From positions 1-64,000 of the forward strand of contig CACZKE010000013.1 in the NCBI GenBank assembly GCA_902781705.1: DNA of 64,000 bases. The letters run 5' to 3'. Positions 25,043-32,335 of this stretch are shown here, in pieces. Under the pieces are notes generated by a model. It was given only the letters and a program-made list of their open reading frames with translations. It did not search any database and was not told the origin of the DNA. Source of the stretch: an uncultured Bacteroidia bacterium. GTDB taxonomy: Bacteria; Bacteroidota; Bacteroidia; Bacteroidales; UBA932. A program made the translations under genes and the position numbers. Positions within the stretch are counted from its first letter, which is position 1, and each line of letters starts with the position of its first letter.

Positions 25043-25112
25043 GTCGCATCGCCATAGGTATAGGAGACCATGAAAAGATAAAGGCGCGCTGACTTACAGC
25101 GCGCCTTTTTTT
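25022..25112 (+). terminator. trp attenuator: protector, antiterminator and terminator stems
   Basis: Three mutually exclusive pairings are visible. Protector: ACTTGCAAT (25022-25030) with ATTGTAAGT (25036-25044), 9 bp with one G-U. Antiterminator: TGTAAGTC (25038-25045) with GACTTACA (25091-25098), 8 bp perfect. Terminator: GGCGCGCTG (25083-25091) with CAGCGCGCC (25097-25105), loop ACTTA, then seven Ts (25106-25112). The antiterminator takes the terminator's loop and neighbouring bases. This is a complete leader-peptide attenuator. Confidence 0.88.
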
Positions 25113-25151
25113 GTGCAGAAATCAATTGTCAAATACTTAACAAATAACACC

Positions 25152-26516
25152 ATGAGACAGAAAAAGTACCTGCTCCCGGAATCTGAGATTCCGACCCATT
25201 TCTTCAACATCCAGGCGGTCATGCCCAACAAGCCCCTGCCGTTCCTGAATCCGGCCACCAAGGAGCCCCTGAAGCCCGAAGACCTGTATCCCGTCTTCGT
25301 GGAGGAGTGCGCCCGCCAGGAACTCAACCAGACGGACGAGTGGATTCCCATCCCGGAGGCCGTCCGTGAGCAGTACGCCGCCTACCGCTGCACCCCGCTC
25401 GTGCGTGCCTATGAACTGGAGGAGGCCCTCGGCACCCCGGCCCACATCTATTTCAAGAACGAGTCCGTCTCGCCCGCCGGCAGCCACAAGCTGAACTCCG
25501 CCCTGGCCCAGGCCTACTATGCCAAGCAGCAGGGAATCACCAACATCACCACCGAGACCGGCGCCGGCCAGTGGGGCGGTGCCCTGAGCTACGCGGCCAA
25601 GAAGTTCGGCCTGGAATGCGCCGTCTATATGGTGAAGGTGAGCTACAACCAGAAGCCCTACCGCCGGAGCATCATGCAGACCTTCGGCGCGGCCATCACC
25701 CCTTCCCCGTCCATGTCCACCCGTGCCGGTAAGGATATCCTCACCGTGAATCCCAACGACCAGGGCTCCCTGGGCAGCGCCATTTCCGAGGCGATCGAAC
25801 TGGCCGTCACCACGCCCAACTGCAAGTACACCCTGGGGTCCGTGCTCAACCACGTGTGCCTGCACCAGACCGTCATCGGCCTGGAAGCCGAGAAGCAGAT
25901 GGAACTTGCCGGCGAGTATCCGGACATCGTGATTGCCTGCTTCGGCGGCGGCTCCAACTTCTCCGGCATCGCCTACCCGTTCATGCGGCACAACATCCGG
26001 GACGGCAAGAAGACCCGCTTCATCGCCGCCGAGCCGGCCAGCTGCCCCAAGCTGACCCGCGGCAAGTTCGAGTATGACTTCGGCGACGAGGCCGGCATGA
26101 CCCCGCTCCTTCCCATGTACACGCTGGGTCACACCTTCAAGCCCGCGACCATCCATGCCGGCGGACTCCGCTACCACGGGGCCGGCGTCATCATGTCCCA
26201 GCTCATGAAGGACGGCTTCATGGAGGCCATCGACCTGGACCAGACCGAGACCTTCAAGGCCGGCATCCTTTTCGCCCAGACCGAGGGCATCATCCCGGCT
26301 CCGGAGTCCTGCCACGCCATCGCCGCCACCATCCGGGAGGCCCTGAAGTGCAAGGAGACCGGCGAGCAGAAGACCATCCTCTTCAACCTGTCCGGCCACG
26401 GCTTCGTGGACATGGCCGCCTACGACCAGTACATCTCCGGCGAGCTGCAGGACTACCACCTGAGCGACGAGGAACTTGCCAAGTATATCAAGAGTGCCGA
26501 TGTGCTGAATCAGTAA
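25152..26516 (+). CDS. trpB: Tryptophan synthase beta chain, TrpB2 type
   Basis: It joins indole and serine to give tryptophan with PLP. The 454-residue protein is longer than ordinary TrpB (about 400) and has the TrpB2 features: RCTPLVRAYELEEALG, SPAGSHKLNSALAQAYY with the PLP Lys, TETGAGQWGGALSYAA and the phosphate-binding GGGSNFSG. TrpB2 proteins often work without TrpA, as an indole-salvaging enzyme. No trpA or other trp gene is near. The start at 25152 follows the attenuator; the open frame further upstream would begin at the terminator's T-run and is rejected. Confidence 0.94.
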   Translation: MRQKKYLLPESEIPTHFFNIQAVMPNKPLPFLNPATKEPLKPEDLYPVFVEECARQELNQTDEWIPIPEAVREQYAAYRCTPLVRAYELEEALGTPAHIYFKNESVSPAGSHKLNSALAQAYYAKQQGITNITTETGAGQWGGALSYAAKKFGLECAVYMVKVSYNQKPYRRSIMQTFGAAITPSPSMSTRAGKDILTVNPNDQGSLGSAISEAIELAVTTPNCKYTLGSVLNHVCLHQTVIGLEAEKQMELAGEYPDIVIACFGGGSNFSGIAYPFMRHNIRDGKKTRFIAAEPASCPKLTRGKFEYDFGDEAGMTPLLPMYTLGHTFKPATIHAGGLRYHGAGVIMSQLMKDGFMEAIDLDQTETFKAGILFAQTEGIIPAPESCHAIAATIREALKCKETGEQKTILFNLSGHGFVDMAAYDQYISGELQDYHLSDEELAKYIKSADVLNQ

Positions 26517-26564
26517 GGTCTCCGTGACGGGTGCCCCGGTTGCCACCCTGCCGCCCCGGGACTC

Positions 26565-26672
26565 CGTCGAATGGAAACGGCTGAATGATTGCCGATTATG
26601 CAAAAGTACCCGGGAGAAATTTCCCGGGTACTTTCATGTAATACGCTCATTGTCAAAAGCTTCCATTCGACA
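26565..26672 (+). repeat. 108-bp REP-like element, copy 3
   Basis: Terminal repeats CGTCGAATGGAA and TTCCATTCGACA; central stem arms 26596-26615 and 26622-26641 around loop GAAATT. It sits between the convergent trpB and aminopeptidase genes, where the GC-rich stem followed by Ts could terminate both transcripts. It is 3.2 kb from the RAYT gene, showing spread in trans. Confidence 0.85.
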
Positions 26673-26686
26673 GCCACCCTGAGAAA

Positions 26687-26724
26687 GATTCCTTTGTCGG
26701 GCAAAAGCCCTCGTCGGAATGACA
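26687..26724. repeat. Dispersed palindromic repeat, intergenic
   Basis: GATTCCTTTGTCGGGC, AAAA, then GCCCTCGTCGGAATGAC is a member of the GATTCC...GGAATGAC repeat family. It lies 14 bases beyond REP-like copy 3 and before the aminopeptidase stop. Confidence 0.65.
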
Positions 26725-26741
26725 CTAAGGGACGGGCCCCC

Positions 26742-28544
26742 TTACATCGGCAAGGTCTTTTCCCGCAGCCAGGCAGCGATTTCCGCGGGGAGGCGGGGCG
26801 AGAGGGTGCGGTACACGTGCTCGTTGTAGGCGTTGAGCCAGGCGATCTCCTCCCGGGTCATCAGGTCACGGACCAGGACCGAGGTGTCGTAGTGGCAGAG
26901 GGTGAGGGGCTCGAAGGAGTACCAGGTGCCGAAGTCGTTCGTGCCGTCTTCGCGTACGAGGACCACGTTCTCATGGCGTACGCCGTGCATGCCTTCCCGG
27001 TACAGGCCCGGTTCGATCGTATTGATGATGCCCGGGATGTACGGATAGGCGTTGAAGTTCTGCCGGAACTCCTGCGGTCCTTCGTGGACATTGAGGAAGA
27101 ATCCCACGCCATGGCCGGTGCCATGGCCGAAGTTACGCTTGCTCTGCCAGAGGGCGTTGCGGGCGAGGATGTCCAGGTGACAGCCGCAGGTTCCCTGGGG
27201 GAACACGGCCATGGACAGGTCGATATGGCATTTCATCACGAGGGTGTAATCCTCCTTCTCCAAGGCGGTGCAGGGGCCCATGGGCACGGTACGGGTGATG
27301 TCCGTGGTGCCGAACAGGTACTGTCCGCCGGAATCGCAGAGGTAGAGCCCGTGCGGCTCCAGGACCGGTGCGTTTTCATGCGGCGTGACATAGTGCGGCA
27401 GGGCTGCGCCGGGGCCGTAGGCCGATATGGTCTCGAAACTGTCTCCCCGGTAGCCCGGAATCTCCGCCCGGAGGGACTGGAGTTTGCAGGCCGCCTGCCA
27501 CTCGTCCACCAGGCCGGCCTGGCCTTCCAGCCAGTAGAGGAACTTCTCCACGGCGAGGCCGTCCTCGAGGTGCGCCTCCCGCATGCCCTCGATCTCGACC
27601 GGATTTTTCACGGATTTCTTGAGCGGGATGGGCGAAAGGCCTTCCACGACATCGTAGTCCCCCTCCTTCAGCGCCTCGCGGATATGGATGTTCAGCGTGC
27701 CCGGATCCACATAGATCCGGTCCACGTCGTTATGGACATAGGTAGAGAGCGCCAGGACGGCCTCTTCGTAATCGCAGAGGGTGACCTCGTCGGCGGCCAG
27801 TTCGTCGAAGCTCGCCTGCGTTTCCTCGTCGGGAGCGGCAAAGGCATCCTTGCGGACGAACCAGTACACCTGCTCCATGGTCACGAGCAGGTACGAAATC
27901 ACGACCGGATTGTATTCCACGTCGGAGCCGCGGACATTCAGCAGCCAGGCGATCTCGTCGAGGGCCGTCACCAGGAAAGCGTCCACCCCCTGGACGATCA
28001 TCCACTTGCGGAGCCAATGGATCCGGGCCTCCCGGGATTCGCCCGTCAGGTCCTCCCCGAGCGTGATGATGGGGGTCGACGGAATGGCGGGGCGGTCTTT
28101 CCACATCGGCGACAGCAAATCAGGGACGGACACAACCTGAACCGGGACATCGAACGCCTGCCGAAGCACCGCAATCGCGGAAACGGTCTGGCACAGGCCG
28201 TCCACGGCGATCACCGGCTCCTCAAATCCCCGCGACGCAAGCCACTGGGGGATAGGCACTTGTTCGGGAACCCGCATCTTGTGCAGTTCGATACCCGTCC
28301 CGGCGAGTTGCTTCACCGCTTGGATGAAATACCGCGTGTCGGTCCAGAGCCCGGCGTGGTCCAGGGTGATGCACAGGTCACCCGCCTCCCCGGTAAAACC
28401 GGACACCCACTCGACCTGCTTCCACCGGCGGGCCGGATACTCGCTGGCATGGGGATCGCTCCCCGTAAGGATGACGGCATCCCAGCCCCTTTCCCGCATC
28501 AGGGAACGGATGGCTTCCACGCGCTGCGCAAAGATGTTTTCCAT
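26742..28544 (-). CDS. pepP: Aminopeptidase P family protein (Xaa-Pro aminopeptidase)
   Basis: It removes an N-terminal residue that precedes proline. The 600-residue cytosolic protein has the three-domain layout of the eukaryote-like APP group: two creatinase-type N-terminal domains (about 1-300) and a C-terminal pita-bread domain. The dinuclear metal ligands are visible in LCDSGGQYLFGTTDITRT (two Asp), GHGTGHGVGF (His), NTIEPGLY (Glu) and RHENVV (Glu). Start at ATG 28544; the 16 codons upstream run into the divergent promoter. No signal peptide. Confidence 0.92.
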   Translation of the reverse strand: MENIFAQRVEAIRSLMRERGWDAVILTGSDPHASEYPARRWKQVEWVSGFTGEAGDLCITLDHAGLWTDTRYFIQAVKQLAGTGIELHKMRVPEQVPIPQWLASRGFEEPVIAVDGLCQTVSAIAVLRQAFDVPVQVVSVPDLLSPMWKDRPAIPSTPIITLGEDLTGESREARIHWLRKWMIVQGVDAFLVTALDEIAWLLNVRGSDVEYNPVVISYLLVTMEQVYWFVRKDAFAAPDEETQASFDELAADEVTLCDYEEAVLALSTYVHNDVDRIYVDPGTLNIHIREALKEGDYDVVEGLSPIPLKKSVKNPVEIEGMREAHLEDGLAVEKFLYWLEGQAGLVDEWQAACKLQSLRAEIPGYRGDSFETISAYGPGAALPHYVTPHENAPVLEPHGLYLCDSGGQYLFGTTDITRTVPMGPCTALEKEDYTLVMKCHIDLSMAVFPQGTCGCHLDILARNALWQSKRNFGHGTGHGVGFFLNVHEGPQEFRQNFNAYPYIPGIINTIEPGLYREGMHGVRHENVVLVREDGTNDFGTWYSFEPLTLCHYDTSVLVRDLMTREEIAWLNAYNEHVYRTLSPRLPAEIAAWLREKTLPM

Positions 28545-28554
28545 GGTACGATTA

Positions 28555-28585
28555 TTGACAATTTTCACAAATATAGATATATTTG
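28555..28585. promoter_or_regulatory. Back-to-back divergent promoters
   Basis: CAAATATA-GA-TATATTTG (28568-28585) places a minus-strand -7 box TATATTTG and a plus-strand TATATTTG two bases apart, as an 18-bp palindrome. The plus promoter also has TTG at 28555-28557 with a 20-base spacer. Two polymerases could hardly bind at once, so the genes on either side may be expressed in competition. Confidence 0.6.
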
Positions 28586-28609
28586 CAGACAATTAAAACG
28601 AAAAGAACG

Positions 28610-29524
28610 ATGACTGAAGACCCCCTCGAGAGAATCGAGCGCGAAGAGCGCGAAAGGAAAGAGCGTAATGGCGGACTGAAGACGACCACCATCATCCTGG
28701 CCGTCGTCGCGCTGGCCCTGGCCGGCGCCCTGGCCTGGATCTGGAGCCAGAAAAGCGGCCTCGTCCATGAACTGGAAGGCGAAAAGGCGGAACTCACCGA
28801 ACAACTCCTGCACCTGCAGAGCGACTTCGAGAACCTGAATTCCGACTACGAGAACATCAACAGCCAGCTGGATACTTCCCGCGAGCAGGTGGCCCTCCTC
28901 ATCGAGAAGCTTTCCAAGACCGAAGCCACGAACCGGGCGAAGATCCGCCAGTACGAGAAGGAGCTGGGCACCCTGCGCTCCATCATGCGCGGCTATATCG
29001 TCCAGATCGACTCCCTGAACACCCTGAACAAGAAGCTCACGGCCGATGCCGCAGCAGCACGCCAGGAGGCCGCCGAGAGCCGCCGGGCCAATGAGAACCT
29101 CACCCGCCAGGTGGAGAACCTGTCCGGACAGGTGGCCGCCGGGGCCGTCATCAAGGCCCGCGGCCTGCACGTCAACGCCTACAACGGTTCCGACAAGGTG
29201 ACCGACCGTTCCAGCCGCGTGACCTACCTCGTCGCCACGCTCTCGCTCGTAGAAAACGAGATCGCCGAACGGGGTCCGGTCCGCGTCTATGTCCGCGTGA
29301 CGGACCCGAACGGAAACGTCCTCCAGAACGCCTCCTCCACGACCGCCACCATCGGCGGAGCGCCTGTCGCCACTTCCGCTTCCCGTGAAGTGGACTACGA
29401 AGGCCAGGAAGTGGAGATGAGCATCTACGTCAAGGACGTGGGCGAGTTCGTCAAGGGCATCTACACCGTGGAAGCCTATACCGTAAACGGCCAGGTTGGC
29501 CGCGCGGAACTGATGCTCCGGTAA
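28610..29524 (+). CDS. Single-pass membrane protein with coiled coil and Ig-like C-terminal domain
   Basis: I do not recognise a named family beyond a Bacteroidota conserved hypothetical. The 304-residue product has a charged cytosolic start (LERIEREERERKE), one membrane segment (about 28-48), a long coiled coil (about 50-190, Glu/Leu/Asn rich) and a C-terminal beta-rich domain (about 195-304). The last includes VRVYVRVTDPNGNVL and ends VGRAELMLR, Ig-like by appearance. Start at 28610 because the promoter -7 box ends at 28585. The next gene, hemW, begins 1 base after its stop. Confidence 0.7.
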   Translation: MTEDPLERIEREERERKERNGGLKTTTIILAVVALALAGALAWIWSQKSGLVHELEGEKAELTEQLLHLQSDFENLNSDYENINSQLDTSREQVALLIEKLSKTEATNRAKIRQYEKELGTLRSIMRGYIVQIDSLNTLNKKLTADAAAARQEAAESRRANENLTRQVENLSGQVAAGAVIKARGLHVNAYNGSDKVTDRSSRVTYLVATLSLVENEIAERGPVRVYVRVTDPNGNVLQNASSTTATIGGAPVATSASREVDYEGQEVEMSIYVKDVGEFVKGIYTVEAYTVNGQVGRAELMLR

Positions 29525-29525
29525 G

Positions 29526-30602
29526 ATGATCTACATCCACGTCCCCTTCTGCAAGCGTTTCTGCACGTACTGCGACTTCTATTCGGAGATAGGGCGGGAC
29601 GGTTGTTTCAAGCCCTATGCCGATGAACTCTGTGCGGAGATCCGCCGCAGGGCGCGTGAAATCGACGACAATCCCAAGACTCTGTATTTCGGCGGCGGCA
29701 CCCCTTCGGTGCTGCCCCTTTCCGTTTTGTCCCGCATCCTCATCACCCTGGACGAGGTCGGCCACGGGGGACCTTACCGGGAGTTTACGATGGAAGTGAA
29801 CCCGGAGGATATCGTGGAGCGCGGCCGCAGTTACGCGGACAGTCTCCTTTCCCTCGGGGTGAACCGGATCAGCATCGGCATCCAGTCCTTCGACGACGAC
29901 CTCCTGCGATGGATGAACCGCCGGCACGACGCCGCCCGGGCCCGCGAGGCCTTCCGGATCGTCCGGGAAGCCGGTTTCAGGAACGTAAGCATCGACCTGA
30001 TCTTCGGCATCAGCCACCTCTCCGACGAGGTCTGGGCCGCCACGGTCGACGAGGCCGTTGCCCTGGGCCCCGAGCACATCTCCTGCTACCAATTGACGGT
30101 CGAAGGTGAGAGCGCCCTTGCGGAGATGGTCGCCGACGGGCGGTACACCGAGGCCGACGACGCCCTCTGCCGCCGCCAATATGACATCCTCTGTCAGAAA
30201 CTGGCAGAGGCCGGTTACCGGCACTACGAGATCTCCAACTTCGCCAAGCCCGGCTTCGAAGCCGTCCACAACGGCGGCTACTGGGCCCGGCGCCCGTATG
30301 CGGGATTCGGCCCCGGAGCGCATTCTTTCCGCGGTTCTTCCCGCTCTTGGAACAGTAAGACACTTCAGGGATGGACAGCCGCCTCGGAGGTTCTCTCCCC
30401 CGAAGACACGCTCGTGGAAACCGTCATGCTGGCGCTGCGGACTGACAAGGGCATCGACGCGGACTTCCTGCACGGAAATTGCAGTATGGATGATATCGGA
30501 TCACTCGTGAAAAACGGGGCCCTGGTCCGCGAAGGGGACCGCTACCGCATCCCTGAGGACCACTTCTTCGTTTCCGACGAGATCATCCGCGAACTGATTT
30601 AA
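29526..30602 (+). CDS. hemW: Radical SAM heme chaperone HemW
   Basis: HemW proteins bind heme and a 4Fe-4S cluster and are thought to deliver heme to membrane enzymes; they were long annotated as coproporphyrinogen III oxidase. The 358 residues start MIYIHVPFCKRFCTYCDFYS with the radical SAM motif C-x3-C-x2-C and the HemW-type HVPFC. They continue with FGGGTPS, EVNPED, NRISIGIQSF and YEISNFAKPG. The extra Cys of true HemN (CX2CXC) is absent, which supports HemW. It is preceded without a gap by the coiled-coil gene. Confidence 0.92.
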   Translation: MIYIHVPFCKRFCTYCDFYSEIGRDGCFKPYADELCAEIRRRAREIDDNPKTLYFGGGTPSVLPLSVLSRILITLDEVGHGGPYREFTMEVNPEDIVERGRSYADSLLSLGVNRISIGIQSFDDDLLRWMNRRHDAARAREAFRIVREAGFRNVSIDLIFGISHLSDEVWAATVDEAVALGPEHISCYQLTVEGESALAEMVADGRYTEADDALCRRQYDILCQKLAEAGYRHYEISNFAKPGFEAVHNGGYWARRPYAGFGPGAHSFRGSSRSWNSKTLQGWTAASEVLSPEDTLVETVMLALRTDKGIDADFLHGNCSMDDIGSLVKNGALVREGDRYRIPEDHFFVSDEIIRELI

Positions 30603-30614
30603 CCACATCGTACC

Positions 30615-30989
30615 ATGTCCAAAAGCAAATCATTCTTCTCCATCCTCTTAGGCCTGGCCGCCGGCACCGCCATCGGCATGCTTTACGCACCCGACAAGGG
30701 CTGGAAGACCCGCGCCCGCATCCGCCGTGCCGCCGAGAACGGCTACGAAGACCTCAAGGAAGACCTGGACAATCTCGGCACCAAGGTCGATGAAAAGACC
30801 GCCGAAGCCCGGGAAACCATCAAGGACCTCAGCGGGAAGCTCAAGGAAAAGGCCGGCGCCATCAAGGAAGAGGCCCGCGCCAAGCTTGAAGAGCAGCTCG
30901 CCCGCCTCGAAGAAGCCCTGAAGCAGGCCGAAAAGGCCGCTGAAGAGGCTGTTGACGATACTGAGGCGCCTGCCGCCGACGAACAATGA
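30615..30989 (+). CDS. YtxH domain protein
   Basis: The 124-residue protein has one N-terminal membrane segment with the small-residue motif GLAAGTAIGMLYAPDKG typical of YtxH proteins. A long, charged Glu/Lys/Ala helix follows. YtxH proteins are linked to general stress in Firmicutes; here the function is unknown. The stop overlaps the start of the next gene (ATGA), so the envelope genes 30615-32264 form one operon. Confidence 0.82.
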   Translation: MSKSKSFFSILLGLAAGTAIGMLYAPDKGWKTRARIRRAAENGYEDLKEDLDNLGTKVDEKTAEARETIKDLSGKLKEKAGAIKEEARAKLEEQLARLEEALKQAEKAAEEAVDDTEAPAADEQ

Positions 30990-31348
30990 GCCACTTCACC
31001 CAGCCGGCCGAGGACCTCTCCCGGAAAGCCCGGGAGTATGTGGACCTTCGCGTGGACGAGGTAAAACTCTCCGCAGCGAAAGGTCTGTCCGTCTCCCTGT
31101 CCAAACTCTCGGGCATGATCCTGATCCTGGGCGTGGCCACGGTATTCGTGCTGGTGCTCTCCTTCGGGCTCATCATCCTGGTGGGCGAACTCATCGGGAG
31201 TTACGCCTGGGCCGCCCTCGGCACGGCCGCCCTCCTGGGCGTCGCCCTGTGGATCCTCATCCGGAAGCGGGAAACCCTGTTCCGCGATACGTTCGTACCC
31301 CTGTTTGTCGGACTGTTTTTCAACCAGGACGATGAGACCAAAGAATAA
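30986..31348 (+). CDS. Phage-holin-family (DUF1469-like) membrane protein
   Basis: The 120-residue protein has an N-terminal amphipathic helix (EDLSRKAREYVDLRVDEVKLSAAKG) and two membrane segments (about 43-65 and 72-92). This is the pattern of PF07332/DUF1469 proteins found next to YtxH genes in many bacteria. No phage genes are near, so holin is only a family label. Overlapping starts and stops on both sides show tight coupling. Confidence 0.78.
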   Translation: MSHFTQPAEDLSRKAREYVDLRVDEVKLSAAKGLSVSLSKLSGMILILGVATVFVLVLSFGLIILVGELIGSYAWAALGTAALLGVALWILIRKRETLFRDTFVPLFVGLFFNQDDETKE

Positions 31349-31577
31349 CTACCGGGATATCAAGACGCTGGACGAGCTCACGGCCGAGCTCCTGCGCTGC
31401 AAGCAGGAGATTGACGCGCAGGGCGAATCCGTGCAGGAGAGTCTCGGACAGGTGCAAACCTTCTACACGCCCAGGCACGTCGCCCTTTCCGCCTTCCAGC
31501 GCTTCGCCCTGGACAACCATCTGTATACCATCGGCATCAATGCCGTCCGTGGACTCCGTAAACTCCTCGAAAAATGA
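31332..31577 (+). CDS. Small conserved protein of the YtxH/holin cluster
   Basis: An 81-residue soluble protein starting MRPKNNYRDIKTLDELTAEL. Its ATG lies inside the end of the holin-like gene and its stop overlaps the next start, so translation is coupled. It has an N-terminal helix, a possible coiled coil and a C-terminal hydrophobic patch (GINAVRGLRKLL). I do not recognise a domain. Confidence 0.7.
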   Translation: MRPKNNYRDIKTLDELTAELLRCKQEIDAQGESVQESLGQVQTFYTPRHVALSAFQRFALDNHLYTIGINAVRGLRKLLEK

Positions 31578-32044
31578 CCTACCTCCGCCGCGCCCTCAAA
31601 TACTTCATCCAGATTTCGCTGCTTCTCGCCGCCATCCTTGCGGTCCTGATGGGAACCGGCATGGTGTCCAAGGATATCGCCGTCGCCTTCCAGCATGGCT
31701 GGACTTCCGTCTGGTGGATCCTCGCCGCCTTCGCCGCGATGTCCCTCGCCTACCCTTTCTTCGGCTACCAGAAGCGGAAAATCCAACTGGCCGGCGATCC
31801 GGCCGAATATAAGGAGGGCATCGTGGAGGCGCTCAAGATCCGTGGATACGTCCTGGAAAGCGACCGGGACGGCGTTCTCTCTTTCCACCTGTCATCCCCG
31901 CTCAACCGGGCCGCCCGGATGTGGGAAGACAGAGTGACTCTCACCCCGGTCCTGGGCGGGTTCGAGGCGGAAGGCCTCTCCCGCGACCTGGTCCGGGTCA
32001 TCAGTGCTGTTGAACACCACTTCAGAAATTATGGAAACGACTGA
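31574..32044 (+). CDS. Two-segment membrane protein of unknown function
   Basis: The 156-residue product has two predicted membrane helices (about 11-30 and 45-65) followed by a cytosolic domain of about 90 residues with alternating strands (GVLSFHLSSP, VTLTPVLGGFEAEGL). No catalytic motif is visible. It starts within the previous stop codon (ATGA) and its last 14 bases overlap the next gene. Context suggests an envelope-maintenance operon. Confidence 0.7.
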   Translation: MTYLRRALKYFIQISLLLAAILAVLMGTGMVSKDIAVAFQHGWTSVWWILAAFAAMSLAYPFFGYQKRKIQLAGDPAEYKEGIVEALKIRGYVLESDRDGVLSFHLSSPLNRAARMWEDRVTLTPVLGGFEAEGLSRDLVRVISAVEHHFRNYGND

Positions 32045-32264
32045 CACCCAAAGATTCAAGACCGTTGCCAAGTTCTCCGAGCGCATGCCCGCCGAAATCC
32101 TCGCCGGCATGCTCAATGACAACGGCATTCCCGCCGGCGTCTTCGGCGCCGACTCCTCCTACCCTTCCCTCGGCTATGTGAAGGCCATCGAGGTGAAAGT
32201 CAACGAATCCGACTTCGAGCGCGCCCTCGCCCTCGTTCCGGCGCAGGATCGCGTGCAGGAGTAA
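32031..32264 (+). CDS. DUF2007-like small protein
   Basis: The 77-residue protein resembles DUF2007 (putative signal-transducing, PII-like fold): an FSERMPAEILAGMLNDNGIPAGVFG helix-turn followed by EVKVNESDFERALALV. The start at ATG 32031 lies inside the preceding gene. No ligand is known. Last gene of the small operon; the pyrG promoter follows. Confidence 0.72.
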   Translation: METTDTQRFKTVAKFSERMPAEILAGMLNDNGIPAGVFGADSSYPSLGYVKAIEVKVNESDFERALALVPAQDRVQE

Positions 32265-32304
32265 TTTTTAAGCCGCCTTGAGCGGACCTTTCTGAAAAAA
32301 TCCT

Positions 32305-32312
32305 TAAATTTG
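32305..32312 (+). promoter_or_regulatory. pyrG promoter, -7 box
   Basis: TAAATTTG lies 23 bases before the pyrG ATG. A short GC-rich inverted repeat, CCGC/GCGG, at 32274-32286 precedes it and may help end the upstream transcript. Confidence 0.5.
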
Positions 32313-32335
32313 TGTCCCGATAAATCCTAAAAGAG

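Noticed and set aside
30986-31348. Holin as evidence of a prophage
   Set aside because: No capsid, tail, integrase or lysin genes are near, and the gene sits in a YtxH-type envelope cluster.
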